A stretch of DNA of 64,000 bases from contig CALSLT010000030.1 of assembly GCA_943787265.1 (NCBI GenBank), positions 62,001-126,000 of the forward strand, read 5' to 3'. The notes under the pieces are model-generated. The model did no database searches and was not told the DNA's origin. It worked only from the letters and a program-made list of their open reading frames with translations. This stretch comes from an uncultured Planctomycetaceae bacterium. Its GTDB lineage: Bacteria > Planctomycetota > Planctomycetia > Planctomycetales > Planctomycetaceae. This document shows, piece by piece, positions 1-8,781 of the stretch; the stretch's first letter is position 1, and every line of letters begins with the position of its first letter. The position numbers and the translations under genes are program-made.

Positions 1-425
1 AGATGATTAGCCAGAACCTGGTCAACGCTGATCCCCCCGCGCAGCTCGGCTCCCTTCTGAAGCGAAGCTCCCGAGAGAATATTTCCCGTCTGCCCAGGAT
101 GAATGCCGACACCGGTGGAGTTCTTATTAAACAACCCCGAAATCACGTTCACTTTTTCTTTCAGCGGCTCGAGGGGAGCGAGACTCTTGCCCAGCTCCAT
201 CTCCGCCCCGGCCCCTTTCGCCCACCAGTGATCCGGATGAACTCCGCACGCCATGAAGAGCGTGCCGAAACGCTTCGGAAACGGATTCGTTTCTGACTCA
301 TTCGACGGCTCAAATCCCCACGCGGGAATCGACTCGAGCCACGGCAGCGCCATCGCTACACCGGCTCCCTGGAGCAGCGTGCGACGCGAGAGTTGACGAC
401 GTTCGGTATTGAATGAAGCAGTCAT
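1..425 (-). CDS. DUF1552 domain protein, N-terminal part (runs off the window)
   Basis: Only the first ~141 codons are inside the window; the gene continues past position 1. It starts at ATG 423-425, three bases after the stop of the DUF1592-family gene, so the two are almost certainly co-transcribed. The N-terminus has a Tat-like signal (QLSRRTLLQGAG, then an apolar stretch ending near LPWLES). It is followed by KRFGTLFMACGVHPDHWW and a GLFNKNSTGVGIHPGQTGN-type segment, as in DUF1552 proteins, which regularly accompany DUF1592/DUF1588/DUF1585 cytochromes in planctomycetes. Function is unknown; an exported protein of the DUF1501-like (alkaline phosphatase-related) group is the usual expectation. 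The family call is confident, the biochemical role is not. Confidence 0.85.
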   Translation of the reverse strand, partial: MTASFNTERRQLSRRTLLQGAGVAMALPWLESIPAWGFEPSNESETNPFPKRFGTLFMACGVHPDHWWAKGAGAEMELGKSLAPLEPLKEKVNVISGLFNKNSTGVGIHPGQTGNILSGASLQKGAELRGGISVDQVLANH

Positions 426-428
426 ATT

Positions 429-3400
429 TCATTCTCTATCAAGGTGGCTTGAACCGCGTTTGTTCAGAAACTGCGGACTGGTCACGATGTTTTCAATAAG
501 ACTTCCCAGGCGGTAGTCATCATTCCTGAGCTTGCTGTGAAGGTCCCGGATCAGCAACTCGTCCGGCAGAATAAGGCTTCGTCCGAGAGCGTAAGATACC
601 AGTTTCCGAATCAGGTTATCGACAAACTCATCACGTCGGTGAGTCAGCAAATAATCTCGCAAATCTCCCACGCCGTTTCTTGCTTCGCCATCCGGAAAGT
701 GAGCTGTCGCGTCGATTGGTCGCCCGCCAAGGTCGATGTCTCGCCGTTCGCCGACCGGCCCAAACCCTTCAAACGCCAGACCGATCGAGTCGAACCGTTC
801 GTGGCAGCCAGCGCAGCTTGCATGGTCGCGATGCTTTGCAAGAGCCTCTCGAAGGGTAAGCTCTCCGAGTTTCGACTCGTCATCGGGCAACTCTGGCACG
901 TTCGGTGGCGGAGGCGGAATTAGTTCGCCGAGCAAACGCCGAACAACCCAGTAGCCGCGTTTGACCGGACTGGTACGTAAGCCGGGGGCATTTTTCGTCA
1001 GGAACACAGACATGGGTAACAGGCCGCCTCGACCGTACTCGTCGGCCCGATCAACGCGTGCCCAGCTGCCATCCCGGGCGACGTCATCTGGTATCCCGTA
1101 ATGCCGGGCGAGGTCAGTATTCACAAATGTGTGATCAGCATCGAGAAAGCTCAACACCGACCGATCGTTCCGTACTGCGTCGATGAAGAACTGGATCGGC
1201 TCTTCGAACATGGCCTGTCGCAACTCATCGGTGAACGCCGGAAATCGATCGCGATCGACAGCGTTGTGCTCCTCAAAACGCCGAATGTCGAGCCAGTTGC
1301 CAGCAAACTCAGTCGCCAGTCCACGAATTCGAGCGCCCTTCAACATCCGACGCGTTTGACGAATCAGCTCGTCTGTTTGCGTGAGGCGTTTCTCACCAGC
1401 GACTGAAAGCAGTTCCTTATCGGGCGTGGATGACCAAAGAAAATAGCTCAATCGACTGGCGAGTTCGTCATCAGTCAACGGTCGCTGACCATCGCCATGA
1501 CCAATCAAGTCGACCCGGTAGCAAAACAACGGCGACATCAGGATCGAAACAATCGTGTCCTGAATTGCCTCCTCATGACTCAGCCCGTCGGCGTCGCGAA
1601 GCGATCGGTAGAAACGGGACAGATCAATACGTTCTGTGTTGGTCAATTCGCGTCGAAAGGCACGCTCGGCAAAATCCAGCACTGCCGCGACGTGAGTGGG
1701 CTCAGCCTGCAGCCGAGCCTGTTCCACCCAACGAATCTGTTCGTTGATCTCCCGAAAGAAATGCTGAATCGCCTGCAGAGGCACTTCAGTTCCGCCGCTC
1801 GCACGTGCCTTTTCCAGGTACAGCCTGGCCAGCTTTGAAATCAATTCCTCTGACGCCGCGGCCTTATTCTCCGCGCGAGCAAAGTCGAACTGCGGATCCC
1901 TCATGTACCGGGAATCCGTCCGTTCAAACCACAGAAACCCAACGTACTGTCGCGTCGGAGCTGAGGCGACGAAATCCAGCTCCCGCCACAGAGCGTCGAT
2001 CTCCGCCTGACCCGCTTTGTTCAGAATCATGTCGTACAGCGGCCGATCGTCGCGGAAGTAGCCCATCATGCTATGGAAGCCGGCACTTAGCAGTCTGCCT
2101 TTCTCGCCATCCTGTTTTGCCGATTCCTTCACGTAGTCTCGACCACGTTCGGAAATGTAGAACGCGTCAGGGAAGACCGAACAGAACCGTTCGAACGCCA
2201 CCTCGTAAAGTGCTCGCGTTTCGGAGTCGGCCGGAAGAACCAGGTCGGCGTCCACAGCACTGGCGTCAGACGAATTCACTTTCTCTGCCGATGCCACGCT
2301 TTCATGAAGTGCCAAACGATTCAGTTTTCGGCGATGACTTGCGTGCTGACGGTTCTTCCACAAAACAAACGGCTGCGAGCCCTTGTGATTCCCTTCGATA
2401 TAAAGGTTGTCAAACGGTGGGCTAAGCTTTGCACGAATTCGTACGACAAAGTCGCTCATCTCGCGACAGCCGGCCGCGACGGCTTCCTGCTGATTCGAAT
2501 CCGTTGGCAGAGCATTCCACATTTCGCGCAATGTCAAAACGGGCCCGACGTCGTGATCACCATCCGTCAAAATACCCCAAACAGTTTCCAGATATTTACC
2601 ACTGATTCCACTTTCTGAAGCCACGTCATTCAACGTCGGCTTCACTGATGCGTGGCCGGGGAGCCTGGACTCGGCCTGCCGAACTCGCCAAGCCGCCTGA
2701 AAATAAGCGGCCAGTTCGGTCGGCTGCCGCTGATAAAACTGCACGATGCGTTTCACACAATATTTGTCACGATCGGTATTCGTCACTGCCGGGTGAGGCG
2801 CAAACGCGATTCCGTCCGGCTTCAATACAAGATGTTCAACCACGTTCCGCGCCGCATCGAGATACTTCTTCAGCAGCGCTGGCGACATCGTCAGTGACTC
2901 ACCGGTGTTGTCAAAACCTGCTGTGTTAGCCGGATCGACGGGAAACGTCTTCGTTGGCCGAATGTCGACACCAGTGAGATCACGAATCGTGTAATCGTAT
3001 TCCGCATTGCTAAGCCGCCGCGCGAGAACCGGCCCAGGATCACCAGCATTCCGCGCAGCCTCAAAGTCCCGAGCAGCGTTAATCCACTTAGTGATGGCTT
3101 CTCGCTGCTGCGGCGTCGGCTGCGGCTCCGAGTCCTTCGGCGGCATTTCCCCAGCCTGCAATCGATCCAGAACGATCGCCCACGTCTGGTGCTCCTTCGC
3201 GACTTTTTCGACCGACGTATAGACGCTTAAATCAAGCTTCGCCGCCGGATCATCACTGCCGTGGCAATCGAGGCAGAACGTCTCGAGAAACGGAGCAACA
3301 TCCGCCTGAAACTGCTTCTCCAGTTCCAATCCGTTCTCGGCTACATCTTCGGCCTCAGACGAATTTGGCAGCCAACCGCCAACAAGCACAACACACGAAA

Positions 3401-3470
3401 CAACGAGCCATCGCCATCGAATCAGGCGGCACGACTTCAAGTTTTGAGAAGGGACAGTACGGCTCATCAT
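429..3470 (-). CDS. Secreted cytochrome c-type protein, DUF1587/DUF1595/DUF1592/DUF1588/DUF1585 architecture
   Basis: A 1013-residue exported protein. Residues 1-41 form a signal peptide (basic start, then WLVVSCVVLVGGWL). A haem-binding CLDCH lies at 66-70 in a PSCyt-type N-terminal domain. Next come a DUF1587-like segment (LARRLSNAEYDYTIRDLTG), DUF1595 (FAERAFRRELT), DUF1592 (LASRLSYFLWSSTPD), DUF1588 (TSPVKRGYWVVRRLLGE) and a second CAGCH at 886-890 followed by DUF1585 (LVSYALGRSLILPDE). This is the standard order of the large planctomycete family whose enzymatic role is unproven. It probably handles electron transfer tied to extracytoplasmic polymer breakdown. Its ATG overlaps the stop of the upstream esterase gene by one base, which suggests translational coupling. 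Confidence 0.9.
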   Translation of the reverse strand: MMSRTVPSQNLKSCRLIRWRWLVVSCVVLVGGWLPNSSEAEDVAENGLELEKQFQADVAPFLETFCLDCHGSDDPAAKLDLSVYTSVEKVAKEHQTWAIVLDRLQAGEMPPKDSEPQPTPQQREAITKWINAARDFEAARNAGDPGPVLARRLSNAEYDYTIRDLTGVDIRPTKTFPVDPANTAGFDNTGESLTMSPALLKKYLDAARNVVEHLVLKPDGIAFAPHPAVTNTDRDKYCVKRIVQFYQRQPTELAAYFQAAWRVRQAESRLPGHASVKPTLNDVASESGISGKYLETVWGILTDGDHDVGPVLTLREMWNALPTDSNQQEAVAAGCREMSDFVVRIRAKLSPPFDNLYIEGNHKGSQPFVLWKNRQHASHRRKLNRLALHESVASAEKVNSSDASAVDADLVLPADSETRALYEVAFERFCSVFPDAFYISERGRDYVKESAKQDGEKGRLLSAGFHSMMGYFRDDRPLYDMILNKAGQAEIDALWRELDFVASAPTRQYVGFLWFERTDSRYMRDPQFDFARAENKAAASEELISKLARLYLEKARASGGTEVPLQAIQHFFREINEQIRWVEQARLQAEPTHVAAVLDFAERAFRRELTNTERIDLSRFYRSLRDADGLSHEEAIQDTIVSILMSPLFCYRVDLIGHGDGQRPLTDDELASRLSYFLWSSTPDKELLSVAGEKRLTQTDELIRQTRRMLKGARIRGLATEFAGNWLDIRRFEEHNAVDRDRFPAFTDELRQAMFEEPIQFFIDAVRNDRSVLSFLDADHTFVNTDLARHYGIPDDVARDGSWARVDRADEYGRGGLLPMSVFLTKNAPGLRTSPVKRGYWVVRRLLGELIPPPPPNVPELPDDESKLGELTLREALAKHRDHASCAGCHERFDSIGLAFEGFGPVGERRDIDLGGRPIDATAHFPDGEARNGVGDLRDYLLTHRRDEFVDNLIRKLVSYALGRSLILPDELLIRDLHSKLRNDDYRLGSLIENIVTSPQFLNKRGSSHLDRE

Positions 3471-5464
3471 TAATCCTCAAACCGGACTTTGTCTCTTCCT
3501 GCAAGACGAAGCAGATCCGGCAGATCGTAAGCTCCGAGTACCCCGTGGACAGTACTGTCGAGATGCCCGGCTGGTGACTTCAGTCTGACAACAGACGCCC
3601 AGCTTTCAGGTGTTTGCTTCAGAGTGACGGACGCAAAGAGTTCCGGATTCAACGCCGCAGCGTGCAAGGCCACGATGCCGGCATGACCAACTCCGACCAG
3701 ATGGACCTTCCGAGGCGAGTCCCTTTTCTTCTGATAAAAGGCGACGAAGTCGGCTGCGGCCAGTGCGTCTTCTACTCGCAAGCCGACAAGCGACTTCCCA
3801 AGCAGGTAATTCAGGTAGTAAGTCTTCCAGTCAGTCAACGTCGCGTCGCGTTTTCCAGTTCCCGTTTCGCCCTGCCCTCGCAGATCGACGGTGACAACGG
3901 CGTAACCGTTCGAAATCAAATCCTCAATGGGTCCGTCAGCTTCCGAATCGCCCAGCTTTCCGTCTTCGTGAAGATAAAGGTAAGCATCATCAACCGGAGA
4001 CGGCGGATGAAAAGTCAGTCCCGGCAGAGGAATGCCTGAGTCAGTGCGAAGAATCAGCTTGTCGATGTGGTAGTTGTCACGCTCGATCCGGCTGACGTCT
4101 TTGAATTTCGGTGGCTTCAGTTCCGATTTCGGTCGAACTCCAATGGTCTCTCTGACCAAGGCATCGAGTCTTGGATTATCCATCCCGCGCCATCGCGAGC
4201 GTCGAGTCAGCGACAGCTTCGATTCAAAGGCCGCGTTCAGATCGACAACAGAAAGCTCATCGGAAAACTCAGTCAGCACCTGCCCGGATTTTGTGCAGAG
4301 CAGATCACCGGGAGGGAGAGTCGGCAGCTCAACGGCCGCGACGGCTTCATCGCGTTTCAGCAGCCAGCGTTGAAACCAGTGCGCGATCGTCGCCAGATTC
4401 TGAGGATGAACGCCGTGCTTACCTTCGACTTCAACCAGATCGACACGTTCCGGATAACCAAGACGAGTATAGATGCGTTTCGCCTGACGATAGTTGTCCC
4501 AGGAACCGTCGATGTCGAAAAAATCATTCGTGGTTGAGCTAAACAATGTCGGGCGCGGAGCTCGCATCAACACGTAGTCTGGATGATCGAGTCCAAAGGC
4601 AACCTGACCGAAGATATTCTGCTCGGCATCCTGCGGTCCGATCGTTTCGATCAGTCGCCTGAAAGTTGTCAGGTAACACGCCGGCGCCGCACAAGCGACG
4701 CGATCGTCGAGAGCCATCACGTAACTGGTCAGAGTCCCGCCGCCTGAACAACCCGTGAAGCCGATATTCGTCGCGTCAACTTCCGGACGACTGATGAGAT
4801 AATCAATCGCACGCATGGCATCCCAGACTCGATATCGAGCCGTGTTGCGGCCGACCAGCGTTGAACCGACACCGATCAGAAAATGTTCGGTCGTCGTGCC
4901 GTTGTGCTGAGGCTCGCCTTCGGCTGTCAGAATCTGAGACCGCTCGCCCTGACCAATCGGATCAAAACAAAGCGCAGCCATACCGTGCTGCGCCATCATG
5001 ATGCCGAATCGTTGGTTATAGTCAGCCGTCTTGCCGGTTCGACTATGACCACTGGATACGGCAATCGCTGGGACAGGCCCCTCGACATTCGGCAGGTAGA
5101 GGTTCGCCGTGATCCGATGCTGCGGCTGGCTGTCGAAAATCACTTTCTCGATCACATACCCGTCGGCTTTGATGGTTCCGACCGTCTTTGCGTTGAGCGG
5201 AGTCTTGTCAGGAAAACCGCCCAGGTGTTGGTACATAAACTTCCACAGCCGCTTCTGGTAAGCCTTAATCTGCTCCGGTGTCTTCAGCTTCTCGTAAGCT
5301 TCGGCTCTTCGATCCAATGCCTCATACGCTTCCTGCTGAAGTTGAGCGTACAACTTCGATTCGGCCCGCTCGGCATCAGTGAGACAGTTCAAAACTTCCG
5401 CACGCAAATTGCCACGCAGCACCACCGCGACGACAAGCAACGTCAGCCCAAGTCTCGTCAACAT
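3470..5464 (-). CDS. Two-lobed exported alpha/beta hydrolase (acetylxylan-esterase-like)
   Basis: I start the gene at ATG 5462-5464 because a good signal peptide (MLTRLGLTLLVVAVVLRG) begins there; an upstream in-frame ATG at 5557 would add 31 residues that do not look exported. The 664-residue product has a first hydrolase lobe with nucleophile motif GCSGG (Ser241), an acidic segment DFFDIDG and a likely catalytic His in KHGVHPQ. It resembles planctomycete acetylxylan esterase/prolyl-oligopeptidase-like enzymes. A second C-terminal lobe keeps the fold signature VTVDLRGQGETG, but at the nucleophile elbow it reads GVGHAG with no serine, so it is probably inactive. The stop codon overlaps the ATG of the cytochrome gene. 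A decayed copy of the first lobe lies at 9740-10287. Confidence 0.85.
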   Translation of the reverse strand: MLTRLGLTLLVVAVVLRGNLRAEVLNCLTDAERAESKLYAQLQQEAYEALDRRAEAYEKLKTPEQIKAYQKRLWKFMYQHLGGFPDKTPLNAKTVGTIKADGYVIEKVIFDSQPQHRITANLYLPNVEGPVPAIAVSSGHSRTGKTADYNQRFGIMMAQHGMAALCFDPIGQGERSQILTAEGEPQHNGTTTEHFLIGVGSTLVGRNTARYRVWDAMRAIDYLISRPEVDATNIGFTGCSGGGTLTSYVMALDDRVACAAPACYLTTFRRLIETIGPQDAEQNIFGQVAFGLDHPDYVLMRAPRPTLFSSTTNDFFDIDGSWDNYRQAKRIYTRLGYPERVDLVEVEGKHGVHPQNLATIAHWFQRWLLKRDEAVAAVELPTLPPGDLLCTKSGQVLTEFSDELSVVDLNAAFESKLSLTRRSRWRGMDNPRLDALVRETIGVRPKSELKPPKFKDVSRIERDNYHIDKLILRTDSGIPLPGLTFHPPSPVDDAYLYLHEDGKLGDSEADGPIEDLISNGYAVVTVDLRGQGETGTGKRDATLTDWKTYYLNYLLGKSLVGLRVEDALAAADFVAFYQKKRDSPRKVHLVGVGHAGIVALHAAALNPELFASVTLKQTPESWASVVRLKSPAGHLDSTVHGVLGAYDLPDLLRLAGRDKVRFED

Positions 5465-5817
5465 CTGCCATCCCCGTTTCTTCAGGTCGATGCCGGCAAT
5501 CGACCGCACCGAGCGACCGATCACCAAATTCAATGTGCAGATTAAACCACAATTCACTCGATCATTGCAGGCTGCAACGGTTCAGCTCGCACTCCAGCGG
5601 CGACTTCTTTCACTGCAACTGGTACGCCACACCTATGTTGATGCAGATTCGCCGCGTCGGTTGCGATCACCAACACAGCATCCCCAGATCAAGCTCTGCT
5701 GCTGTCGTGGCCTCGCCGACGCAGCGTGACTACTAATTTACCAGTTGACAACAACTAAAGAATTAGTAGACTCACAATCCGACAACAGCTCTCTCATCGA
5801 AACCTGAGGCGACACGC
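5465..5817. other. Divergent intergenic region between esterase and blaI-like gene
   Basis: About 350 bases with no gene that I can support. The left part (to about 5600) is the esterase promoter region; its first ~110 bases are recognisably similar to the sequence in front of the esterase pseudogene at 10288-10400. The right part holds the regulator's promoter and inverted repeat, described separately. Confidence 0.6.
5730..5772 (+). promoter_or_regulatory. Candidate promoter and BlaI-type operator of the blaI-M56 operon
   Basis: A perfect 9-base inverted repeat, CTACTAATT at 5730-5738 and AATTAGTAG at 5761-5769, brackets a consensus -35 box TTGACA (5745-5750). A plausible -10 box TAGACT (5767-5772) follows at 16 bases spacing, so the right arm overlaps it. 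BlaI/MecI repressors bind inverted repeats over their own promoters and autoregulate, so this is the obvious operator candidate. The arm sequence differs from the staphylococcal TACA/TGTA operator, so assignment rests on position and symmetry. Confidence 0.6.
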
Positions 5818-6216
5818 ATGCCACGACATCGGCAGGAAACTCCTACTGAAGTTGAGCTGGAGATTCTTAAGGTTCTGTGGGCACACGAACCGGCAACCGT
5901 GCGGGAGGTTGTTGACATCCTCAACAAGACTCGCCCCAGAGCCTACACCTCAATTCTCAGCATGCTGAACGTCATGTTTGAGAAGTCGCTTGTCGTCCGG
6001 GAAATGCAGGGCCGCGCGCATGTGTATCGATCCAGTAAGTCTCGTGAGAAGACTCTTGGGAGTGTTGTGAAAGACCTGCTTGGACGGGCATTTGAAGGAT
6101 CAACGACCTCACTGATCACCCAGCTTCTGGAGCAGTCACAGCCGTCCGCGGAAGAGTTAGCTGAAATCCGAAAGGCGATTGAGGCCTGGCAGAAGAAGGA
6201 GAAGCAAGATGCTTGA
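5818..6216 (+). CDS. BlaI/MecI/CopY-family transcriptional repressor
   Basis: A 132-residue protein, the usual length for the family. The winged-helix domain fills residues ~6-80: TEVELEILKVLW, then REVVDILNK, then AYTSILSMLNVMFEKSLVVRE, ending in the wing GRAHVYRSS. The C-terminal part is helical and would dimerise (LLEQSQPSAEELAEIRKAI). GAGG at 5806-5809 precedes the ATG. The last 8 bases overlap the M56 peptidase gene. In known systems the partner membrane peptidase receives a signal and causes cleavage of the repressor, relieving repression of a shared operon. The signal sensed here is unknown; there is no beta-lactamase nearby. Confidence 0.92.
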   Translation: MPRHRQETPTEVELEILKVLWAHEPATVREVVDILNKTRPRAYTSILSMLNVMFEKSLVVREMQGRAHVYRSSKSREKTLGSVVKDLLGRAFEGSTTSLITQLLEQSQPSAEELAEIRKAIEAWQKKEKQDA

Positions 6217-8575
6217 AGACCTTTCTTCATCGGTCGCGAATGCTCTGACTCTGACACTGTTGCATTTTCTGTGGCAGGGCCTGCTGGTTGCGATCATCTA
6301 TTGGACATTGCTTCCCACGATCGCCGCTCGAACAAACCGACTTCGATACGCGATGTCGTTGTTGGCACTCAGTGTCATGGCGTTGTGTCCTTTAGCAACG
6401 TTTACCGTGGTCTACGACTCTGCTGTGCCTCACGATGAAGGTACGAGACTCGTCGCTACCACGCCTCCGCCACCTCAAGGCAATTCAACCGCACACTCTG
6501 GGACAACTCAACTGGCGGACTCGCAGGAGTCTCGCTCGGTGGAAGCCACCGAGACCAGTCCAGATCGCGACGTGACAGGAAACAGCCCGAGGTTCACGTT
6601 CTTCCAGCAGACGTTGGACGCTTCTCAGCCAACTGTGCTGCTGCTCTGGATGACCGGTGTACTGTTTTCGGGTGTTCGTCTCATAGCGGGACTGGGCAAT
6701 GTCATTTGGCTGCGCTGGGGGCGAATGGAGATTGCATCTGAGTTAGTGCACAGGTCACAGACAATTGCTCGACGACTTGGCCTGACGTCTGCCCGAGTTT
6801 TTTCTTCGACACACATTCGTGAAGCGGCGGTCGTTGGATTCTGGAGACCGATGGTTCTGTTGCCGGCCTCATGGCTGACTGCGTTCCCGATGGATGTGCT
6901 GGAAGCAGTGATCGCCCACGAACTGGCTCATATTCGCCGGTACGACGTGTGGGTCAATCTGCTCCAGAGAATTGTCGAAACGCTGCTCTTTTACCATCCG
7001 GCTGTGTGGTGGTTGTCGAATCGAATTCGCCTCGAACGCGAGATGTGCTGCGATGTACTGGCCGCAGAGATCACTGGTGATCGCGGCGACTATGCGATCG
7101 CGCTGGAACAAATTGGAAAACTACAGGTACGCGGGACGCTGCATCTGTCACCGGCATTCATGGGAGATCGGAGAATGAACATGTTGAATCGAGTTCAGAA
7201 TGTACTTGGACTGAATGTAAAGGCTGAGCGTGAACCGGCCTGGGTGGTCGGCCTTATTGCGATCGCCATTCCTTTGCTGCTTGCTGGAATCGGTGGAGTG
7301 CAGGGACAGAACGTCGCAACAGCTCAGGACCGTGAGGCGAGTCCCGCGACTGAAACTGGCTCACAACGATCAACGGGGGCTACACCGCGGCGCGGAGACG
7401 CAAAGACGGCCGAACCAGCGTCAGCAACAACTTCGCCAGGTCGTTATCAGATCCAAACGACAGACGCAGGTGTCGTTCTGCTGGACACCAGAACCGGCGA
7501 CTCCTGGGCCCTATCGAAACGTGATGGAACATCCGTCTGGCTTCCAATTCCACGTGGAAATGAGCGCTCCAAAAGCGACGAACCTGAAGACCGAAAGCCA
7601 GTAGTCACAGGCGACGGCGGAACAATCGAGTTTCGAGGGGACACGCCCATCCGCATGACGCTGGGGCGTCGATTCGATGCGACGGTCATCAAGCGGATTT
7701 CGGATTTAACGTCACTTGAAGAGATTGATGCTCGGCACTGCATTCATATGCGGAACGTGGACCTGATGCACTTTGCAGACTTGAAGAATCTTCGGAAGCT
7801 CAAATTACCTGCGGGGATCGGCGACGCGGGAGTGCAGCACCTCTCTGGGCTAACCGAGTTGACTCAACTGCTGTTTCAAGATGCGGCCATCACGGCAGCC
7901 GGCATGCAGCACCTGAAACTCATGACGAACCTCGAAGAGCTTGGATTCTGGCGCTGCACGTTGTTGACGGATGAGGGTTTCGATCACGTCAAAGAGATGA
8001 CGTCCCTCAAGAGGCTTGACCTTCGCCGCTGTGCGAAGCTGACAGATGGGACGCTGAAGCGAATCAGTCATCTCCACTCACTGGAATTGATCGACTTTGG
8101 CAACGTCCCAAGCATCACTGACGCCGGTCTGGAGACAATTAGCGAACTGGTAAAACTCAAGTATCTCGGAACGGTTAATACATCGATCACTGATTTCACT
8201 CCTGTCAGAAATTTCGTAGAACTGGAGCTCATCAACGTCCCGCCGAAATTTGACGACGACCAGCTCCGGCATCTCAAAGGCCTCTCCAAACTGACAAACA
8301 TCGGCCTGGATGGTACGCGAGTCACTGACGAAGGCATGGCATTAATTGGCTCGATGAAGCACGTGCGCTGGCTGGCCATTCGAGATACGGCAGTCAGCGA
8401 CGCGGGGCTGGCCCCTCTCAAAGAACTGCCACTACTGAGTTACCTTCATCTGGAGGGCACAAAGGTCACTGACAATCAGATTGCAGACCTCAAAACAATT
8501 CTCCCCAATTGCGTAGTCACGGGCCCGAGCCGAAATAAAACTCTGGACCGCTTCACGTTATCGACATTGGATTAG
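6209..8575 (+). CDS. M56 (BlaR1-like) membrane metallopeptidase fused to leucine-rich repeats
   Basis: Start at ATG 6209 gives MLEDLSSSVANALTLTLLHF, preceded by AGGAG; the product has 788 residues. The N-terminal half has several membrane segments and the zinc-protease signature HELAH (His237, Glu238, His241), followed by the conserved LEREMCCD. A further membrane span (GLIAIAIPLLLAGIGG) lies near residue 350. After a Ser/Thr/Ala-rich linker, the last ~300 residues form about ten leucine-rich repeats of the type LxxLxLxxTxVTDxG. BlaR1 proteins instead carry a penicillin-binding sensor domain there. The LRRs presumably sense or scaffold a protein or polymer ligand. Translational overlap with the blaI-like gene indicates an obligate pair. 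Confidence 0.9.
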   Translation: MLEDLSSSVANALTLTLLHFLWQGLLVAIIYWTLLPTIAARTNRLRYAMSLLALSVMALCPLATFTVVYDSAVPHDEGTRLVATTPPPPQGNSTAHSGTTQLADSQESRSVEATETSPDRDVTGNSPRFTFFQQTLDASQPTVLLLWMTGVLFSGVRLIAGLGNVIWLRWGRMEIASELVHRSQTIARRLGLTSARVFSSTHIREAAVVGFWRPMVLLPASWLTAFPMDVLEAVIAHELAHIRRYDVWVNLLQRIVETLLFYHPAVWWLSNRIRLEREMCCDVLAAEITGDRGDYAIALEQIGKLQVRGTLHLSPAFMGDRRMNMLNRVQNVLGLNVKAEREPAWVVGLIAIAIPLLLAGIGGVQGQNVATAQDREASPATETGSQRSTGATPRRGDAKTAEPASATTSPGRYQIQTTDAGVVLLDTRTGDSWALSKRDGTSVWLPIPRGNERSKSDEPEDRKPVVTGDGGTIEFRGDTPIRMTLGRRFDATVIKRISDLTSLEEIDARHCIHMRNVDLMHFADLKNLRKLKLPAGIGDAGVQHLSGLTELTQLLFQDAAITAAGMQHLKLMTNLEELGFWRCTLLTDEGFDHVKEMTSLKRLDLRRCAKLTDGTLKRISHLHSLELIDFGNVPSITDAGLETISELVKLKYLGTVNTSITDFTPVRNFVELELINVPPKFDDDQLRHLKGLSKLTNIGLDGTRVTDEGMALIGSMKHVRWLAIRDTAVSDAGLAPLKELPLLSYLHLEGTKVTDNQIADLKTILPNCVVTGPSRNKTLDRFTLSTLD

Positions 8576-8732
8576 GCCAGCTTTGACACAGTGATCGCAA
8601 ACCGGCGAAGAGATTGCGCAAACCCGCCCCTCCGTCGTAACGACTGCAGTTTCTCTGCAGCGGTCACAACTGCGCGAGTAGATCGATACGCCCAACGCTG
8701 AGCCCGACCTTTACCCGCGCACACGCAAGGAA

Positions 8733-8749
8733 AGCTGGCAGTGCCAGCT
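8733..8749. repeat. 17-base interrupted palindrome (AGCTGGCA-G-TGCCAGCT)
   Basis: Perfect 8-base arms around one central base lie in the ~200-base gap between the convergent M56 and secreted-protein genes. The same design with core GGCACTGCC recurs at 39432-39448. Likely a dispersed extragenic palindrome that may act as a weak terminator. Confidence 0.5.
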
Positions 8750-8781
8750 CGCCAACCTCCCATTCCGAAGAGCGAAGCTTC

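Noticed and set aside
4883-5545. A 220-codon open frame on plus inside the esterase gene
   Set aside because: It lies antisense to a well-supported exported esterase, lacks a ribosome-binding site and has non-protein-like composition.
8572-8763. A 63-codon open frame after the M56 gene
   Set aside because: It is made partly of an extragenic palindrome and has an Arg/Ala/Gly-rich composition typical of non-coding GC-rich DNA.
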